Source: Lapidilactobacillus wuchangensis
GTDB lineage: Bacteria > Bacillota > Bacilli > Lactobacillales > Lactobacillaceae
Assembly (NCBI RefSeq): GCF_003946645.1
Contig: NZ_RHOU01000006.1
Location: forward strand, 84,322-148,321
Direction of reading: 5' to 3'
Length of the DNA stretch: 64,000 nucleotides
This document shows positions 8,636-17,661 of this stretch, one piece after another. The translations under genes were made by a program, and so were the position numbers. A model generated the notes under the pieces. The model had not been told where the DNA came from. It ran no database searches and saw only the letters and a list, made by a program, of their open reading frames with translations. Position 1 is the stretch's first letter. Each line of letters begins with the position of its first letter.

Positions 8636-9921
8636 TCAAATCGTTGCCGACAAAATAAGATTTAATAGAAATAAAATTGAAACCGTCACAATAACTGGAT
8701 TTAATTCCGCCGTCTTTTTAGCAAAAATCTTGACTAACGGATAAGCAATAAAGCCGAATTCCAAACCAGTGGAAATACTGCCAGTCAGTGGAATCAATGT
8801 AATGATCAAAAACGCGGGGAACCAATCATCCAACGAATCCATTTTAATGTTGGCTAATTCTTTCATCATTAAGGCACCGGTAATAATAATAACTGGCGAA
8901 ATGGCCGCCTGGGGAATCATGGCAATCACTGGGGCAACGAAAATCGAGATGGCAAACATCACCCCCGAAGTTAAAGCCGTTAAGCCAGTTTTACCACCAC
9001 TTTGAATGCCTGATGCGCTTTCGGCTGCAGCAACTGTAGGGCTAGTTGATAAACCGGCTGACAACAAGGCCGTGATTGAACTTGCTTGGAATGATTTCTG
9101 AAATTTCTGCTGATCGGTTAACAGGCCTTCCAGCAAGCCCATCGATTCAAAAATCAAAATCATCGACATTGAGAAAACCGCAATTAAAATTTCGTATTAA
9201 AGAAGTTATTAAAATCAAATTGGAATAACGCATGGGTAAATTGACCAATGTCACTGATTGAAACCGTCGTCGCACTGCTACTTTTCACACCAAATATTTT
9301 AGCAATAATCGTGGTAATGATGATGCCAATCAAGAAATCACCAGGAACTTTTTTGACCATTAAAAACAAACAAATAATAATACCAATGAACGCAACAATC
9401 GTGGCTGGATCAGTGATCGAGCCAAATGAAAGTAATGAGCGGCTACCACCTGATTTAATAATTTCTGCTTTTTCTAGACCTAATTCGACTAAAAACAAGC
9501 CAATACCCACAGTGATACCCTTTTTTAAATTAAGCGGTATTTTTTCAGATAAAATTTGGCTCAGCTTGGTAAAGGCGACAATCACATAGACCAATCCACT
9601 GAAAAACGAAATGGTTAGTGCTTGTTGCCAAGTTAAATGCATTCCCGTCACTAAGGTATAAGTAAAGAACGCATTAACTCCCATCCCCGGTGTCAACACA
9701 ATTGGGGCGTCGGCAAAAAAGGCCATGATTAAACAGCCCAATGCCGATGAAATTGCCGTTGCAAAAAATGTAATTGCAACAGGCATACCAGCATCTTTCA
9801 AGATCATCGGATTAACAATTAAAATATAAGAAATTGCAAAAAAGCTCGTTAATCCCGCAATAATTTCCGTCTTCACGTTAAAGCCGTCATGATTGCGATC
9901 AAAAATCTTCATTTTTTCCAC
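8636..9921 (-). pseudogene. Purine permease of the AzgA/PbuG group, frameshifted
   Basis: Two adjoining frames encode the two halves of one NCS2 nucleobase permease. Residues 1-245 (GTG start at 9921, after AGGAGGG) carry TSFFAISYILIVNP and TPGMGVNAFFTYT. The second part, 8636 to about 9205, carries SSITALLSAGLSTSPTVAAAESASG and the last helices. The halves sum to the normal 430 residues. The frame changes near 9184-9195, where continuing one base back restores EILIAVFSMSMILIFESMG. There is no classical slippery heptamer. It would import adenine, guanine or hypoxanthine if intact. A sequencing error at the A/T run is possible. Confidence 0.85.
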
Positions 9922-10020
9922 AAAATCCCTCCTAAACTCAGTTCATATTATCATCTTTAGTCACAATTTAAAAGATTACTTATTTAGTTATTAGTTCGTT
10001 TAAGAATCAAAACCAGCAAC

Positions 10021-10490
10021 CTTAAAACCTAGTGAAAATGTTGAAAGGGAATTAGTTCTGACGCCATTACGGAGTTGAGTTAGAGCACTTACCTGTTGTT
10101 TGTGGCTAAGACAGTTGTAGCCAGACTAATCAACTTGATTCAAATTACAGTAACTAACGAATAATTGTATTCAAAAAGCCTACATGACAGTCTCTAGTTT
10201 TAATCCAGAAAGATTGTCATGTAGACTTTGTAAGATATTGCCGTCTGCTTTTCTAAATAGTGGTGCTCAATTCTGTCAGTTTCATCTGGCGGTTGCTGGG
10301 CGATTGGCATCAGCTGTGAAATTATTCTTGGCGCTTTAGCGCTTAGAATAAGCCTCGAATTTGAGATTGTTGCGAAGCAATAAGCTCAAATCGACGGCCA
10401 CAGCGTTCCACGCCCACAAAATCGCCCAGCAACCGCCTTTCAAATTGAGGAAGTCTTGGCACAATTCTGACTTCACCAACACTGTTGCTT
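10021..10490 (+). repeat. Dispersed structured repeat lacking the left module (copy D)
   Basis: This copy fills the gap between pgmB and the permease pseudogene. Its left end joins straight from GACGCCATTAC to GGAGTTGAG, so the left type-2 module is missing. The central hairpin is at 10175-10229. The type-1 module at 10288-10437 is intact: an 18-base perfect outer stem (10288-10305 with 10420-10437), an inner GCTGTG/CACAGC helix, and hairpins at 10322-10351 and 10360-10390. Its outer stem has GGCGG/CCGCC where copies C and G have GGTGG/CCACC, a compensated change. Confidence 0.87.
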
Positions 10491-10515
10491 GATCCAGCAA
10501 CCACACTGATCCAGA

Positions 10516-11187
10516 CTATTTATGTTTTGCAGCATAAGCCGCTTTGATTTTAGCTAAAGAAACTTCAGCAGTGCTGTTAAAGTTCAAATCAGCTTCATTT
10601 AAAATCTTAGGATCGCCAATACCGACGGAAAATTCGCCAGCGCCATTAATCGACTGAATACCAGCAAAGGCATCCTCCAAGCCAACTGCTTCGTTAGGTT
10701 TGATCTTTAATAATTCCGCACCCTTGGCAAAAATTTCTGGATCTGGCTTGCCGTGATGTAAACTGGCTGGATCAACAATCTTGTCGAAATATTCAGTTAA
10801 TTTTAGCCCCTTTAAAATCCGCGGCGCATTTTTGGAAGCTGAAGCTAAGGACATGCCATAGTTTTCTGCTCGTAATTCATCAAGGAAATTTTTCATTCCT
10901 GGAAGAATATCAGCTGGGGTCATGTTGGAAATCAATTCAACATAATAATCGTTCTTTTTAGTTGCCAACGCTTCTTTTTGTTCTTGAGTAAAATCATTTT
11001 CGCGATGACCAAACTTTAAAATCACATTCAAAGAGTCCATCCGACTAACACCCTTGAGTTGTTCATTGACACTGGGATTAATCGTGATGCCCATATCATC
11101 TTGGGCAATTTTAGCCCAGGCTTGGTAATGGAAACGAGCCGTATCGGTAATGACGCCATCTAAATCAAAAACAAAACCTTTAATCAT
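10516..11187 (-). CDS. pgmB: Beta-phosphoglucomutase
   Basis: A HAD-superfamily mutase that converts beta-glucose 1-phosphate to glucose 6-phosphate, the second step after maltose phosphorolysis. It begins MIKGFVFDLDGVITD with nucleophile Asp8 and acid/base Asp10, followed by the cap domain, SASKNA and GLEDAFAGI. The start is the ATG at 11187 following GGAGGA; a GTG six codons upstream overlaps the ribosome site and is rejected. It directly follows malP, whose stop overlaps that region, so the pair forms one operon. Confidence 0.95.
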   Translation of the reverse strand: MIKGFVFDLDGVITDTARFHYQAWAKIAQDDMGITINPSVNEQLKGVSRMDSLNVILKFGHRENDFTQEQKEALATKKNDYYVELISNMTPADILPGMKNFLDELRAENYGMSLASASKNAPRILKGLKLTEYFDKIVDPASLHHGKPDPEIFAKGAELLKIKPNEAVGLEDAFAGIQSINGAGEFSVGIGDPKILNEADLNFNSTAEVSLAKIKAAYAAKHK

Positions 11188-11204
11188 GTTCGCTACTTCC
11201 TCCA

Positions 11205-13499
11205 CTAGTGTACTTGATTAGCAATTGTAACTGCCTTAGCCGTTGGTAAAGTTACTTCCTGATCATTGACCTTGACAACGATTTCATCGCCAGATAACAC
11301 CTCTAAGGTGGTCTCCTGATGACCAACAGTTACTGCTAACAAACGATTACGATAGTTGATTTGGAACCGATATTGTTGCCAATTTTCTGGGCAGAAAGGC
11401 TTGAATGATAATTGACCTTGGTGGTGACGTAAACCAGCAAATCCTTGGACAATTGATAACCAACCGCCACTCATCGAGGTAATGTGTAAGCCATCAGCCG
11501 TATCGTTATTGTAATTATCCAAGTCCAAGCGCGCGGTCCGACTGTAAAGTGAAACGGCCTTGTCTTCTTCCCCGATTTCAGCGGCGATAATCCCATAGAT
11601 ACAAGCTGACAATGATGATTCATGAACAGTCATTGGTTCATAGAAATCAAAGTTGCGCTTCTTCTCTTCCAGAGTGAATTGATCATCCAAGAAATAAATA
11701 CCTTGTAAGACATCCGCCTGCTTAATAAATGGCGAACGTAAAATCTTATCCCAAGACCAGTGCTGATTTAATGGCCGTTCACTGGGATCAAGTGTTGAGA
11801 CTGGCCGTAAATCTTTATCTAAATAGCCGTCATTTTGAACGAAGATACCCAACTTCTCATCAGTTGGATAATACATCCGTGCAATAATATCACGCCAATG
11901 ATCTTGTTCTGCTTGGTCAACTTGTAATTCGGCTGCCTTATCCTCAGAAACTTGTTGTAAGATTTCCAGAGTGTAGCGCAAGACCCAAGTGGCCATTTGG
12001 TTAGTGTACCAGTTGTTATTGACGTTGTTTTCATATTCATTTGGCCCAGTAACGCCATGAATCATATATTGTTGATGGCGCTTGGAGAAATGAACCCGAT
12101 CAGCCCAGAACCGAGCAATTCCAACTAAAACGTCAATCCCTTTAGTCAGGACATAACTCGTATCACCAGTATAATCGGTATACTCATAAATTGCATGAGC
12201 GACGGCTGAATTCCGGTGTAATTCTTCGAAAGTAATTTCCCATTCGTTGTGACATTCAATCCCATCGAAGGTCACCATTGGATACAAGGCACCTTTTAAA
12301 CCTTGTTGACGAGCATTGTGGAAAGCACCAGCTAATTGATTATAGCGGTATTCCAATAATTGCCGGGTAACTTGCGGCTTGGTTACAGAAACATACATCG
12401 GCACAATAAAGGCTTCAGTATCCCAATAAGTAGCACCACCGTATTTTTCACCAGTAAAGCCCTTAGGTCCGACGTTAAGCCGTGAGTCTTCACCATAATA
12501 AGTCATGAATAATTGCAAAATATTGAAACGAATTCCTTGTTGAGCAGCCGGATCACCGGAAATTTCAACATCAGCTTGCGCCCAACGTTTCTGCCAAGCG
12601 GCATCCTGTTCAGCTAAATGAGTGGCCAATGATTTTTCTGAAGCAGCAACTAAAACTTTAACGGCGGCTGCTTTTTGATCAGCAGTTTGAACATCGCGAC
12701 TAGTCACAACGGCAATTTCTTTCCGCAAAATAACTTTTTGGCCAGCTTGTAACGTTGTTTTAATGGTTTCGACAACTTTTTCTGGACTAGAGCTAGCGAT
12801 TCGTTCAACTTTAGCATCGCTTTCAACCAAGTTAGCCATTTGTTCCGTCACAGAAAACCGCGGCGTACCAAAAGGATTCGGTTTTGTTTCCATGGTTAGG
12901 CTAAATTGATCCTTAGTTGCGGTTTGATCAACAAACTGCCAGAAGGCTTCTTCGTAATTTGAATCCTCATTATGGACGTTGCCGTTGATTGATGGCGCAA
13001 ACTCGATGTCAGCCTGCCCACTTAAAACTTCAGCTGAAACAGTAATCAAGCCTAACTCCCGCGTTACCACACTCATAAAACGTAAGAAATTAAATTTAAC
13101 TTTAGTCTCACCAAAATTCGCAATAAATGAACGTCGTAAAACACCATCATGCATATCCAGTTCCAAATCAAAATCAGAAAAGTTCGTTTTAGCCAAATCT
13201 AAGGTCTGACCATTGACTTTAATCGGAATTCGGAGAAAGTCTGGTGAATTAATCGCCTTACCAAAATATTTGGGATAACCATTCTTCCACCAACCAACAC
13301 GAGTTTTGTCGGGATACCAAACTCCTGCTAAATAAAGGCCCTGATGAGTATCGCCAGAATAATCCTCTTCAAAATTACCCCGCATCCCCATATAACCATT
13401 ACCAATGGACGTAATACTTTCTTGTAATCGCTTATCATCAATGGCTAACTGATTCGTCTTGATCACCCAAGGATCAATTTCAAATAATCGCTTTGTCAT
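11205..13499 (-). CDS. malP: Maltose phosphorylase, GH65
   Basis: Splits maltose with phosphate into glucose and beta-glucose 1-phosphate in the cytoplasm. The 764-residue length is normal for the family. The acid/base Glu lies in VTGPNEYENNVNNNWYTN, and the phosphate-binding stretch HITSMSGGW is near residue 680. The start is ATG 13499, preceded by GGAGG; the open frame continues 17 codons further without a ribosome site. pgmB follows immediately. Upstream lies the 14-bp regulon operator, so expression should respond to maltose. Confidence 0.94.
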   Translation of the reverse strand: MTKRLFEIDPWVIKTNQLAIDDKRLQESITSIGNGYMGMRGNFEEDYSGDTHQGLYLAGVWYPDKTRVGWWKNGYPKYFGKAINSPDFLRIPIKVNGQTLDLAKTNFSDFDLELDMHDGVLRRSFIANFGETKVKFNFLRFMSVVTRELGLITVSAEVLSGQADIEFAPSINGNVHNEDSNYEEAFWQFVDQTATKDQFSLTMETKPNPFGTPRFSVTEQMANLVESDAKVERIASSSPEKVVETIKTTLQAGQKVILRKEIAVVTSRDVQTADQKAAAVKVLVAASEKSLATHLAEQDAAWQKRWAQADVEISGDPAAQQGIRFNILQLFMTYYGEDSRLNVGPKGFTGEKYGGATYWDTEAFIVPMYVSVTKPQVTRQLLEYRYNQLAGAFHNARQQGLKGALYPMVTFDGIECHNEWEITFEELHRNSAVAHAIYEYTDYTGDTSYVLTKGIDVLVGIARFWADRVHFSKRHQQYMIHGVTGPNEYENNVNNNWYTNQMATWVLRYTLEILQQVSEDKAAELQVDQAEQDHWRDIIARMYYPTDEKLGIFVQNDGYLDKDLRPVSTLDPSERPLNQHWSWDKILRSPFIKQADVLQGIYFLDDQFTLEEKKRNFDFYEPMTVHESSLSACIYGIIAAEIGEEDKAVSLYSRTARLDLDNYNNDTADGLHITSMSGGWLSIVQGFAGLRHHQGQLSFKPFCPENWQQYRFQINYRNRLLAVTVGHQETTLEVLSGDEIVVKVNDQEVTLPTAKAVTIANQVH

Positions 13500-13525
13500 G
13501 TTAGAACCTCCTAAATCTCTACCAC

Positions 13526-13580
13526 ATCGTCTCATGAGACTGAGCCTCATTCAACGCTTGTTACCGTGTTATCGATAACA
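13526..13580 (-). promoter_or_regulatory. malP promoter with maltose-regulon operator
   Basis: The operator TGTTATCGATAACA at 13567-13580 is a perfect palindrome. Twelve bases downstream on the minus strand is TTGAAT (13549-13554), then 17 bases and GACGAT (13526-13531), a poor -10 element. A second palindrome GTCTCATGAGAC covers 13529-13540. The same operator recurs with nearly the same spacing at 20.5 and 24.2 kb. Confidence 0.65.
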
Positions 13581-13648
13581 GAATCACAGACGTACCATGT
13601 TACTTTATCAAGTCACGCAACAAAAATTCATAATGACTTGACAACAAA

Positions 13649-13690
13649 AGAAACATCTAAATGAATATTTAGATGTTTCTAAAATAATCT
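13649..13690 (-). terminator. Terminator of the MgtC-like gene
   Basis: AGAAACATCTAAAT (13649-13662) pairs perfectly with ATTTAGATGTTTCT (13667-13680). On the minus strand it is followed by a T-rich stretch and lies just after the stop codon of the MgtC-like gene. Confidence 0.75.
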
Positions 13691-13728
13691 GTACTAAACA
13701 AGATCATTTTCAGCAACAACTAAGTAAG

Positions 13729-14439
13729 CTAGCTTTGCAATCCAATCAAGCGAACTGCCCGCGTATTACCGTACAAGGACATCTCTTCAATAATGTCGCT
13801 ATAAGTCAAAGTCTTGGGCATCTCAACTGAGTAGACATTGGTGTAGACCGTCGCATTTTGAACAACTTCGGTCTTGAAGCTAACGTTAGTCGCCTGAACA
13901 TGATTCTCTTGAAAGTAATTCTCGATAAACTGCTTACTTTCTTGTTTATGCACATATTTAATTTCAATTCTTCGATATGGCTTTACTCGAATAAGTTTCT
14001 TAAAAATAGTTAGAGAGCAAAATACAATCACCGCACTTATTAATCCAATTCTGTAATAGCCCATGCCAAAGGCTAGGCCTAATCCAGCAGTCGCCCATAG
14101 CGAAGCGGCTGTTGTTAATCCTGTTACTGCATGACGCGTGGTAACAATCGTACCAGCGCCAAGAAAACCAATCCCGCTGACTACTTGCGCAATTAAACGA
14201 GCATCATCAGCCCGCACAACGCCGGAAAACTTCGGAAATGATTCCGCAATTTGTAAAGACTGAAAACCAATTTCTTGTTGAATCATCGCAATCACACAAG
14301 CACCAACACACACAAGAATGTGGGTTCGAATGCCTGCCGGATGGTTCTTTTGCTCACGATCATAGCCAATAATTCCGGCAATCAACATTGCCAGCAATAA
14401 ACGGATTAATATTTCTGATGTTGTCACTGTTAATTTCAA
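13729..14439 (-). CDS. MgtC/SapB family membrane protein
   Basis: A membrane protein of about 236 residues with the MgtC/SapB core of four to five helices (RLLLAMLIAGIIGYDREQKNHPAGIRTHILVCVGA), GIGFLGAGTI, and a cytoplasmic ACT-like tail of about 90 residues. MgtC relatives affect magnesium homeostasis and ATP synthase activity in other bacteria; the role here is unknown. I chose the TTG at 14439 because GGGGGAG lies eight bases before it. An ATG at 14460 overlaps that site and has none of its own. It separates malP from the ABC operon. Confidence 0.78.
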   Translation of the reverse strand: MKLTVTTSEILIRLLLAMLIAGIIGYDREQKNHPAGIRTHILVCVGACVIAMIQQEIGFQSLQIAESFPKFSGVVRADDARLIAQVVSGIGFLGAGTIVTTRHAVTGLTTAASLWATAGLGLAFGMGYYRIGLISAVIVFCSLTIFKKLIRVKPYRRIEIKYVHKQESKQFIENYFQENHVQATNVSFKTEVVQNATVYTNVYSVEMPKTLTYSDIIEEMSLYGNTRAVRLIGLQS

Positions 14440-14475
14440 AGTTAGCTCTCCCCCCATCATTCTTTAAAAATAGAA

Positions 14476-14540
14476 AGGCCCAGGAGCTTTCATCACATAC
14501 TCTGAAAGATTAAATCAGCTCTTGGGCCTAACTAGTTATG
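14476..14540 (-). terminator. Terminator of the maltodextrin ABC operon
   Basis: AGGCCCAGGAGCT (14476-14488) pairs with AGCTCTTGGGCCT (14517-14529) with one mismatch. On the minus strand a T-rich stretch follows. It lies beyond yvdJ and only 37 bases before the MgtC-like start, so it could also act as a leader attenuator for that gene. Confidence 0.75.
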
Positions 14541-14601
14541 AAAATGTCAAAATACTTAAATACAACTGTTTTTGTGACGACTATTCCCTAAAAACTTTTT
14601 G

Positions 14602-15390
14602 CTATTTACCTTGCTCGCGATTGATTCGTAGATATTTTGCAAAGATTAATATGACAATCATCAGCATTTGTAGCTGGAACAAGATCGTAATATCAAATTT
14701 AAAAATACCAATAATTGAAATGAGTAAGGTTGGCAAAATCAACGCGCTAAATGACCAGCTAATACCATTACGTAATGGTTGACGCGCTTGCTGCTTGATT
14801 TTCAAATAACTGCGTAGAATTAAGACTAAGCAAAGTGTCAACAATAAGACGTTAATAATCGATAGGAAAATCATATTACTCATCTTAAGTAGCATTAGTG
14901 AACCACGGTTGGCTTGAGTCCAAGCTAAAATTCCAGTTGATTTGAAATGTTTAAAATCAGTTACTTCAGGTTGATAATTTACTAAGAAATTCTTGCCCCG
15001 CTCACGAATAATGTAGCTCTTCTCGTGGAACAGAATACCATTCTGTTTTGGTAGCGCATTTGATTGTAAATCAACCCGAATCACACCAGCTTTAGTTGTG
15101 GCAATCTTTTGTGACCGTGGACCAACAAGTTGACCATCTTTAATTTGGTAGTCACGCATTGATTTTGACCAATTAGTCTGCTCAATTAACGCATAGTTAT
15201 CTTTGATAATGGTTTTTGCCTGATTAAGATCCGTATTCGTGGAATGATTGACTGATAGATTTATCGAAAACGAAAGTACCGGGAGCATTATCAAGAATAA
15301 GAAACTGACAATTAAGTTACCAATTGAGAGTCGCAATGGCTCAAGCTTGATTGAATTAGCAAATAAATTAATAGGAAATTTTGTTTTCAT
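14602..15390 (-). CDS. yvdJ: Maltodextrin utilisation membrane protein, DUF1189
   Basis: A 262-residue DUF1189 protein: a helix near residues 20-45, an extracellular domain of about 120 residues, then four to five C-terminal helices. Relatives are encoded with maltodextrin importers (YvdJ in Bacillus, MalA in streptococci), but the molecular role is undefined. It starts five bases after malG and is the last gene of the operon, ahead of a strong terminator. The family call comes from the fold layout and position. Confidence 0.8.
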   Translation of the reverse strand: MKTKFPINLFANSIKLEPLRLSIGNLIVSFLFLIMLPVLSFSINLSVNHSTNTDLNQAKTIIKDNYALIEQTNWSKSMRDYQIKDGQLVGPRSQKIATTKAGVIRVDLQSNALPKQNGILFHEKSYIIRERGKNFLVNYQPEVTDFKHFKSTGILAWTQANRGSLMLLKMSNMIFLSIINVLLLTLCLVLILRSYLKIKQQARQPLRNGISWSFSALILPTLLISIIGIFKFDITILFQLQMLMIVILIFAKYLRINREQGK

Positions 15391-15395
15391 AAGAA

Positions 15396-16247
15396 TTAAC
15401 CCTTAGTACCGCCAGAAACTAATCCTTTAACAAAGTACTTCTGTAAGTAGAAGAACAAGATACAGATTGGAACGGCGATCAAAATTGAGCCAGCGGCAAA
15501 CAAGACAACTTCTTGTGATTTAGGATCAGAAATGAAGGTCTGTAAACCAACGGCAACAGTATAGTGGACATCGTTACGTAACAAGAATTTAGACATTAAG
15601 TAATCCCCGAAAGGACCCATAAATGATTTCAATGCTTGTACGGCGATCATTGGCTTAACCAATGGTAAAACAATTTGCCAGAAAATCCGGAAATTGCCAG
15701 CACCATCAAGTTTAGCTGACTCGTCCAAGTCGTATGGAACGGTATCAAAATACCCTTTCATCAACCAAGTACTCATTGGAATCCCACCACCAATATAAAG
15801 AACGGTTAGGAACCAATATTGATCTAAGGCATTCAACAAGTTTGCCATGACATAGAAAGCAGTCAAAGCGGCCATTGTTGGCACCATTTGAATGATTAAG
15901 AAGAAGATCAATGATCCTTTCTTACCAACAAATTTGAACCGACTATAAACATAACCTGCTAATGTAATAACGAATGTTTGAATGACTGTTGTCCAAAAGG
16001 CAATAATAATTGTGTTTTTGTACCACGTACCATAAAGTGTTTCTCTAAATAGTCTACCGAAGTTATCAAGTGTCCAATTTGTAGAGAATCGCAATAAGAA
16101 AGAAGTCACATCAGAAGTTTGAAAGGCTGAACTTACCGTGATCAAAACTGGATAGATAATAATAATTGATAAAATAATTAAATAGAGATAAGTCGGAACA
16201 GCATTTTTTGTACGAAAGTTACGCTGTTTCTTTCTTCGTAATGCCAT
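15396..16247 (-). CDS. malG: Maltodextrin ABC permease, MalG type
   Basis: A 283-residue inner-membrane subunit of a carbohydrate importer with six helices. The coupling (EAA) loop that contacts the ATPase reads [20 protein letters not shown], near residues 172-191. The ending [11 protein letters not shown] is typical of MalG-type subunits. It starts two bases after malF, so translation is coupled. The maltodextrin assignment is from malP, pgmB, yvdJ and the binding protein nearby. Confidence 0.92.
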   Translation of the reverse strand: MALRRKKQRNFRTKNAVPTYLYLIILSIIIIYPVLITVSSAFQTSDVTSFLLRFSTNWTLDNFGRLFRETLYGTWYKNTIIIAFWTTVIQTFVITLAGYVYSRFKFVGKKGSLIFFLIIQMVPTMAALTAFYVMANLLNALDQYWFLTVLYIGGGIPMSTWLMKGYFDTVPYDLDESAKLDGAGNFRIFWQIVLPLVKPMIAVQALKSFMGPFGDYLMSKFLLRNDVHYTVAVGLQTFISDPKSQEVVLFAAGSILIAVPICILFFYLQKYFVKGLVSGGTKG

Positions 16248-16249
16248 TG

Positions 16250-17542
16250 TTATCCCTCCAAATCAAATGCTTTTGTTTTCTTAAAGACGATTAACGAAAT
16301 CGAAATGATAATAACCGAAATCAATAAGGTCAAAGCGGCGGCAATTGAATATTGAGGTGCAGAACCAGTGGTTAACTTGTAAATCCAAGAAATCAAGATA
16401 TCTGTACCGCCGGCGCCACCACCAACATCCCCAGGACCACCATTATTAAACAGGTAGATCATCGAGAAGTTATTAAAGTTGAAGGTATACTGAGTAACGA
16501 AGAATGGCGAAGCAACTGCTAAGATCATTGGGAAGGTAATGTGATTGAACTTCTGCAAAACAGTTGCGCCATCCATGGTTGCTGCTTCATATAATTCGTT
16601 AGGAATTGACTGAAGAATACCAGTAACTAAGACGTAGACATATGGGAAACCTAACCAGCCTTGGATCAAGATAATGGCTACCTTAGTCCACATTGGATCA
16701 GTTAACCAAGCAATTGGTGGAATGCTAACCCCAGGGATATGATTCAATAATCCTAAGACCTGAACGTTCATGGCACCAGCTGAATCGTTGAAAATGTTCG
16801 AGAAACTCATAATAGAAATAAATGATGGGATTGCCCAAGGTAATAAGAAGATAACCCCGAAAATCCGTTTGAACTTGATATAATCCTGGTTTAAAACGAC
16901 CGCAGTCATAATACCCAAGAAAATCTGCAAGGTTGTTGCACATAAAGTCCAAACAATTGTCCAACCAAACACAGTTAAGAAGGTTTGCTTATAACCGCTT
17001 AGCATAAACATGCTAAAGAAGTTCTTAAACCCAACCCACTTCAATAAATGTGCTGGTGGATTATTCAAGAAGCCGTAGTTGGTGAAGGCCATGAATAATG
17101 TAACCAATGCTGGGAACACGATGGTAAACAGCATTAATAAATAAGCAGGTGTTGACAGTAAGTATGGGAAACCACTGTCACCGATTGAATGCATGAATTC
17201 ACCCCAACTAATTGGGATTTTTTCACCACGTTCAACCTTTTTAGCAGTGTGACTTGCGTCAACGATATTCATGACATAGAACATCACGAATACAACGGTG
17301 ATAATTAATTGCATGGTACCCTTGATCATCAAGAATAAAGAGTTATCTTGAAATGGTACGGTGCCTAATGTTACAAGAGAAATTAAAGAACTAACACCGA
17401 ATAGTGCTAATTCGACAACCATGATAATGAACAATGCTAAGAAGACGATCCCTTTTGCAATCTGACCGTTATAGAATTGTCCTAAACCAGGTATGATCGA
17501 TAGATAAGGTGCAAGACCTTTCTTTTTCTTCAAAATAATCAC
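16250..17542 (-). CDS. malF: Maltodextrin ABC permease, MalF type
   Basis: A 430-residue permease with two additional N-terminal helices ([20 protein letters not shown]) ahead of the six-helix MalF core, as in MdxF of Bacillus. The coupling loop reads [20 protein letters not shown]. The start is probably the GTG at 17542, close behind AGGAT; a TTG three codons in would give better spacing and cannot be excluded. It lies 119 bases after malE with a hairpin between them. Confidence 0.92.
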   Translation of the reverse strand: MIILKKKKGLAPYLSIIPGLGQFYNGQIAKGIVFLALFIIMVVELALFGVSSLISLVTLGTVPFQDNSLFLMIKGTMQLIITVVFVMFYVMNIVDASHTAKKVERGEKIPISWGEFMHSIGDSGFPYLLSTPAYLLMLFTIVFPALVTLFMAFTNYGFLNNPPAHLLKWVGFKNFFSMFMLSGYKQTFLTVFGWTIVWTLCATTLQIFLGIMTAVVLNQDYIKFKRIFGVIFLLPWAIPSFISIMSFSNIFNDSAGAMNVQVLGLLNHIPGVSIPPIAWLTDPMWTKVAIILIQGWLGFPYVYVLVTGILQSIPNELYEAATMDGATVLQKFNHITFPMILAVASPFFVTQYTFNFNNFSMIYLFNNGGPGDVGGGAGGTDILISWIYKLTTGSAPQYSIAAALTLLISVIIISISLIVFKKTKAFDLEG

Positions 17543-17554
17543 ATCCTAAACTAG

Positions 17555-17593
17555 AAGAAACCGACTAAAACGCAAGTTTTACATCGGTTTCTT
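17555..17593 (-). other. Intercistronic stem-loop between malE and malF
   Basis: AAGAAACCGA (17555-17564) and TCGGTTTCTT (17584-17593) can pair in the mRNA between malE and malF. It may stop part of the transcripts or protect the malE message, giving more binding protein than permease. No long T run follows, so a full terminator is unlikely. Confidence 0.55.
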
Positions 17594-17661
17594 ACTTTAT
17601 AACTCTTCGACTAATATAAACATTCTGATGAAATACTTACGTGCGACCTAAAAGTACGAAA

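Noticed and set aside
9184..9200. Programmed -1 frameshifting in the purine permease
   Set aside because: The zero-frame codons ACG AAA TTT TAA do not form an X XXY YYZ heptamer, and this transporter family is not known to use it.
9922..10020. Possible purine riboswitch ahead of the permease pseudogene
   Set aside because: The leader is short and lacks the conserved purine-aptamer core; only a ribosome site and AT-rich sequence are visible.
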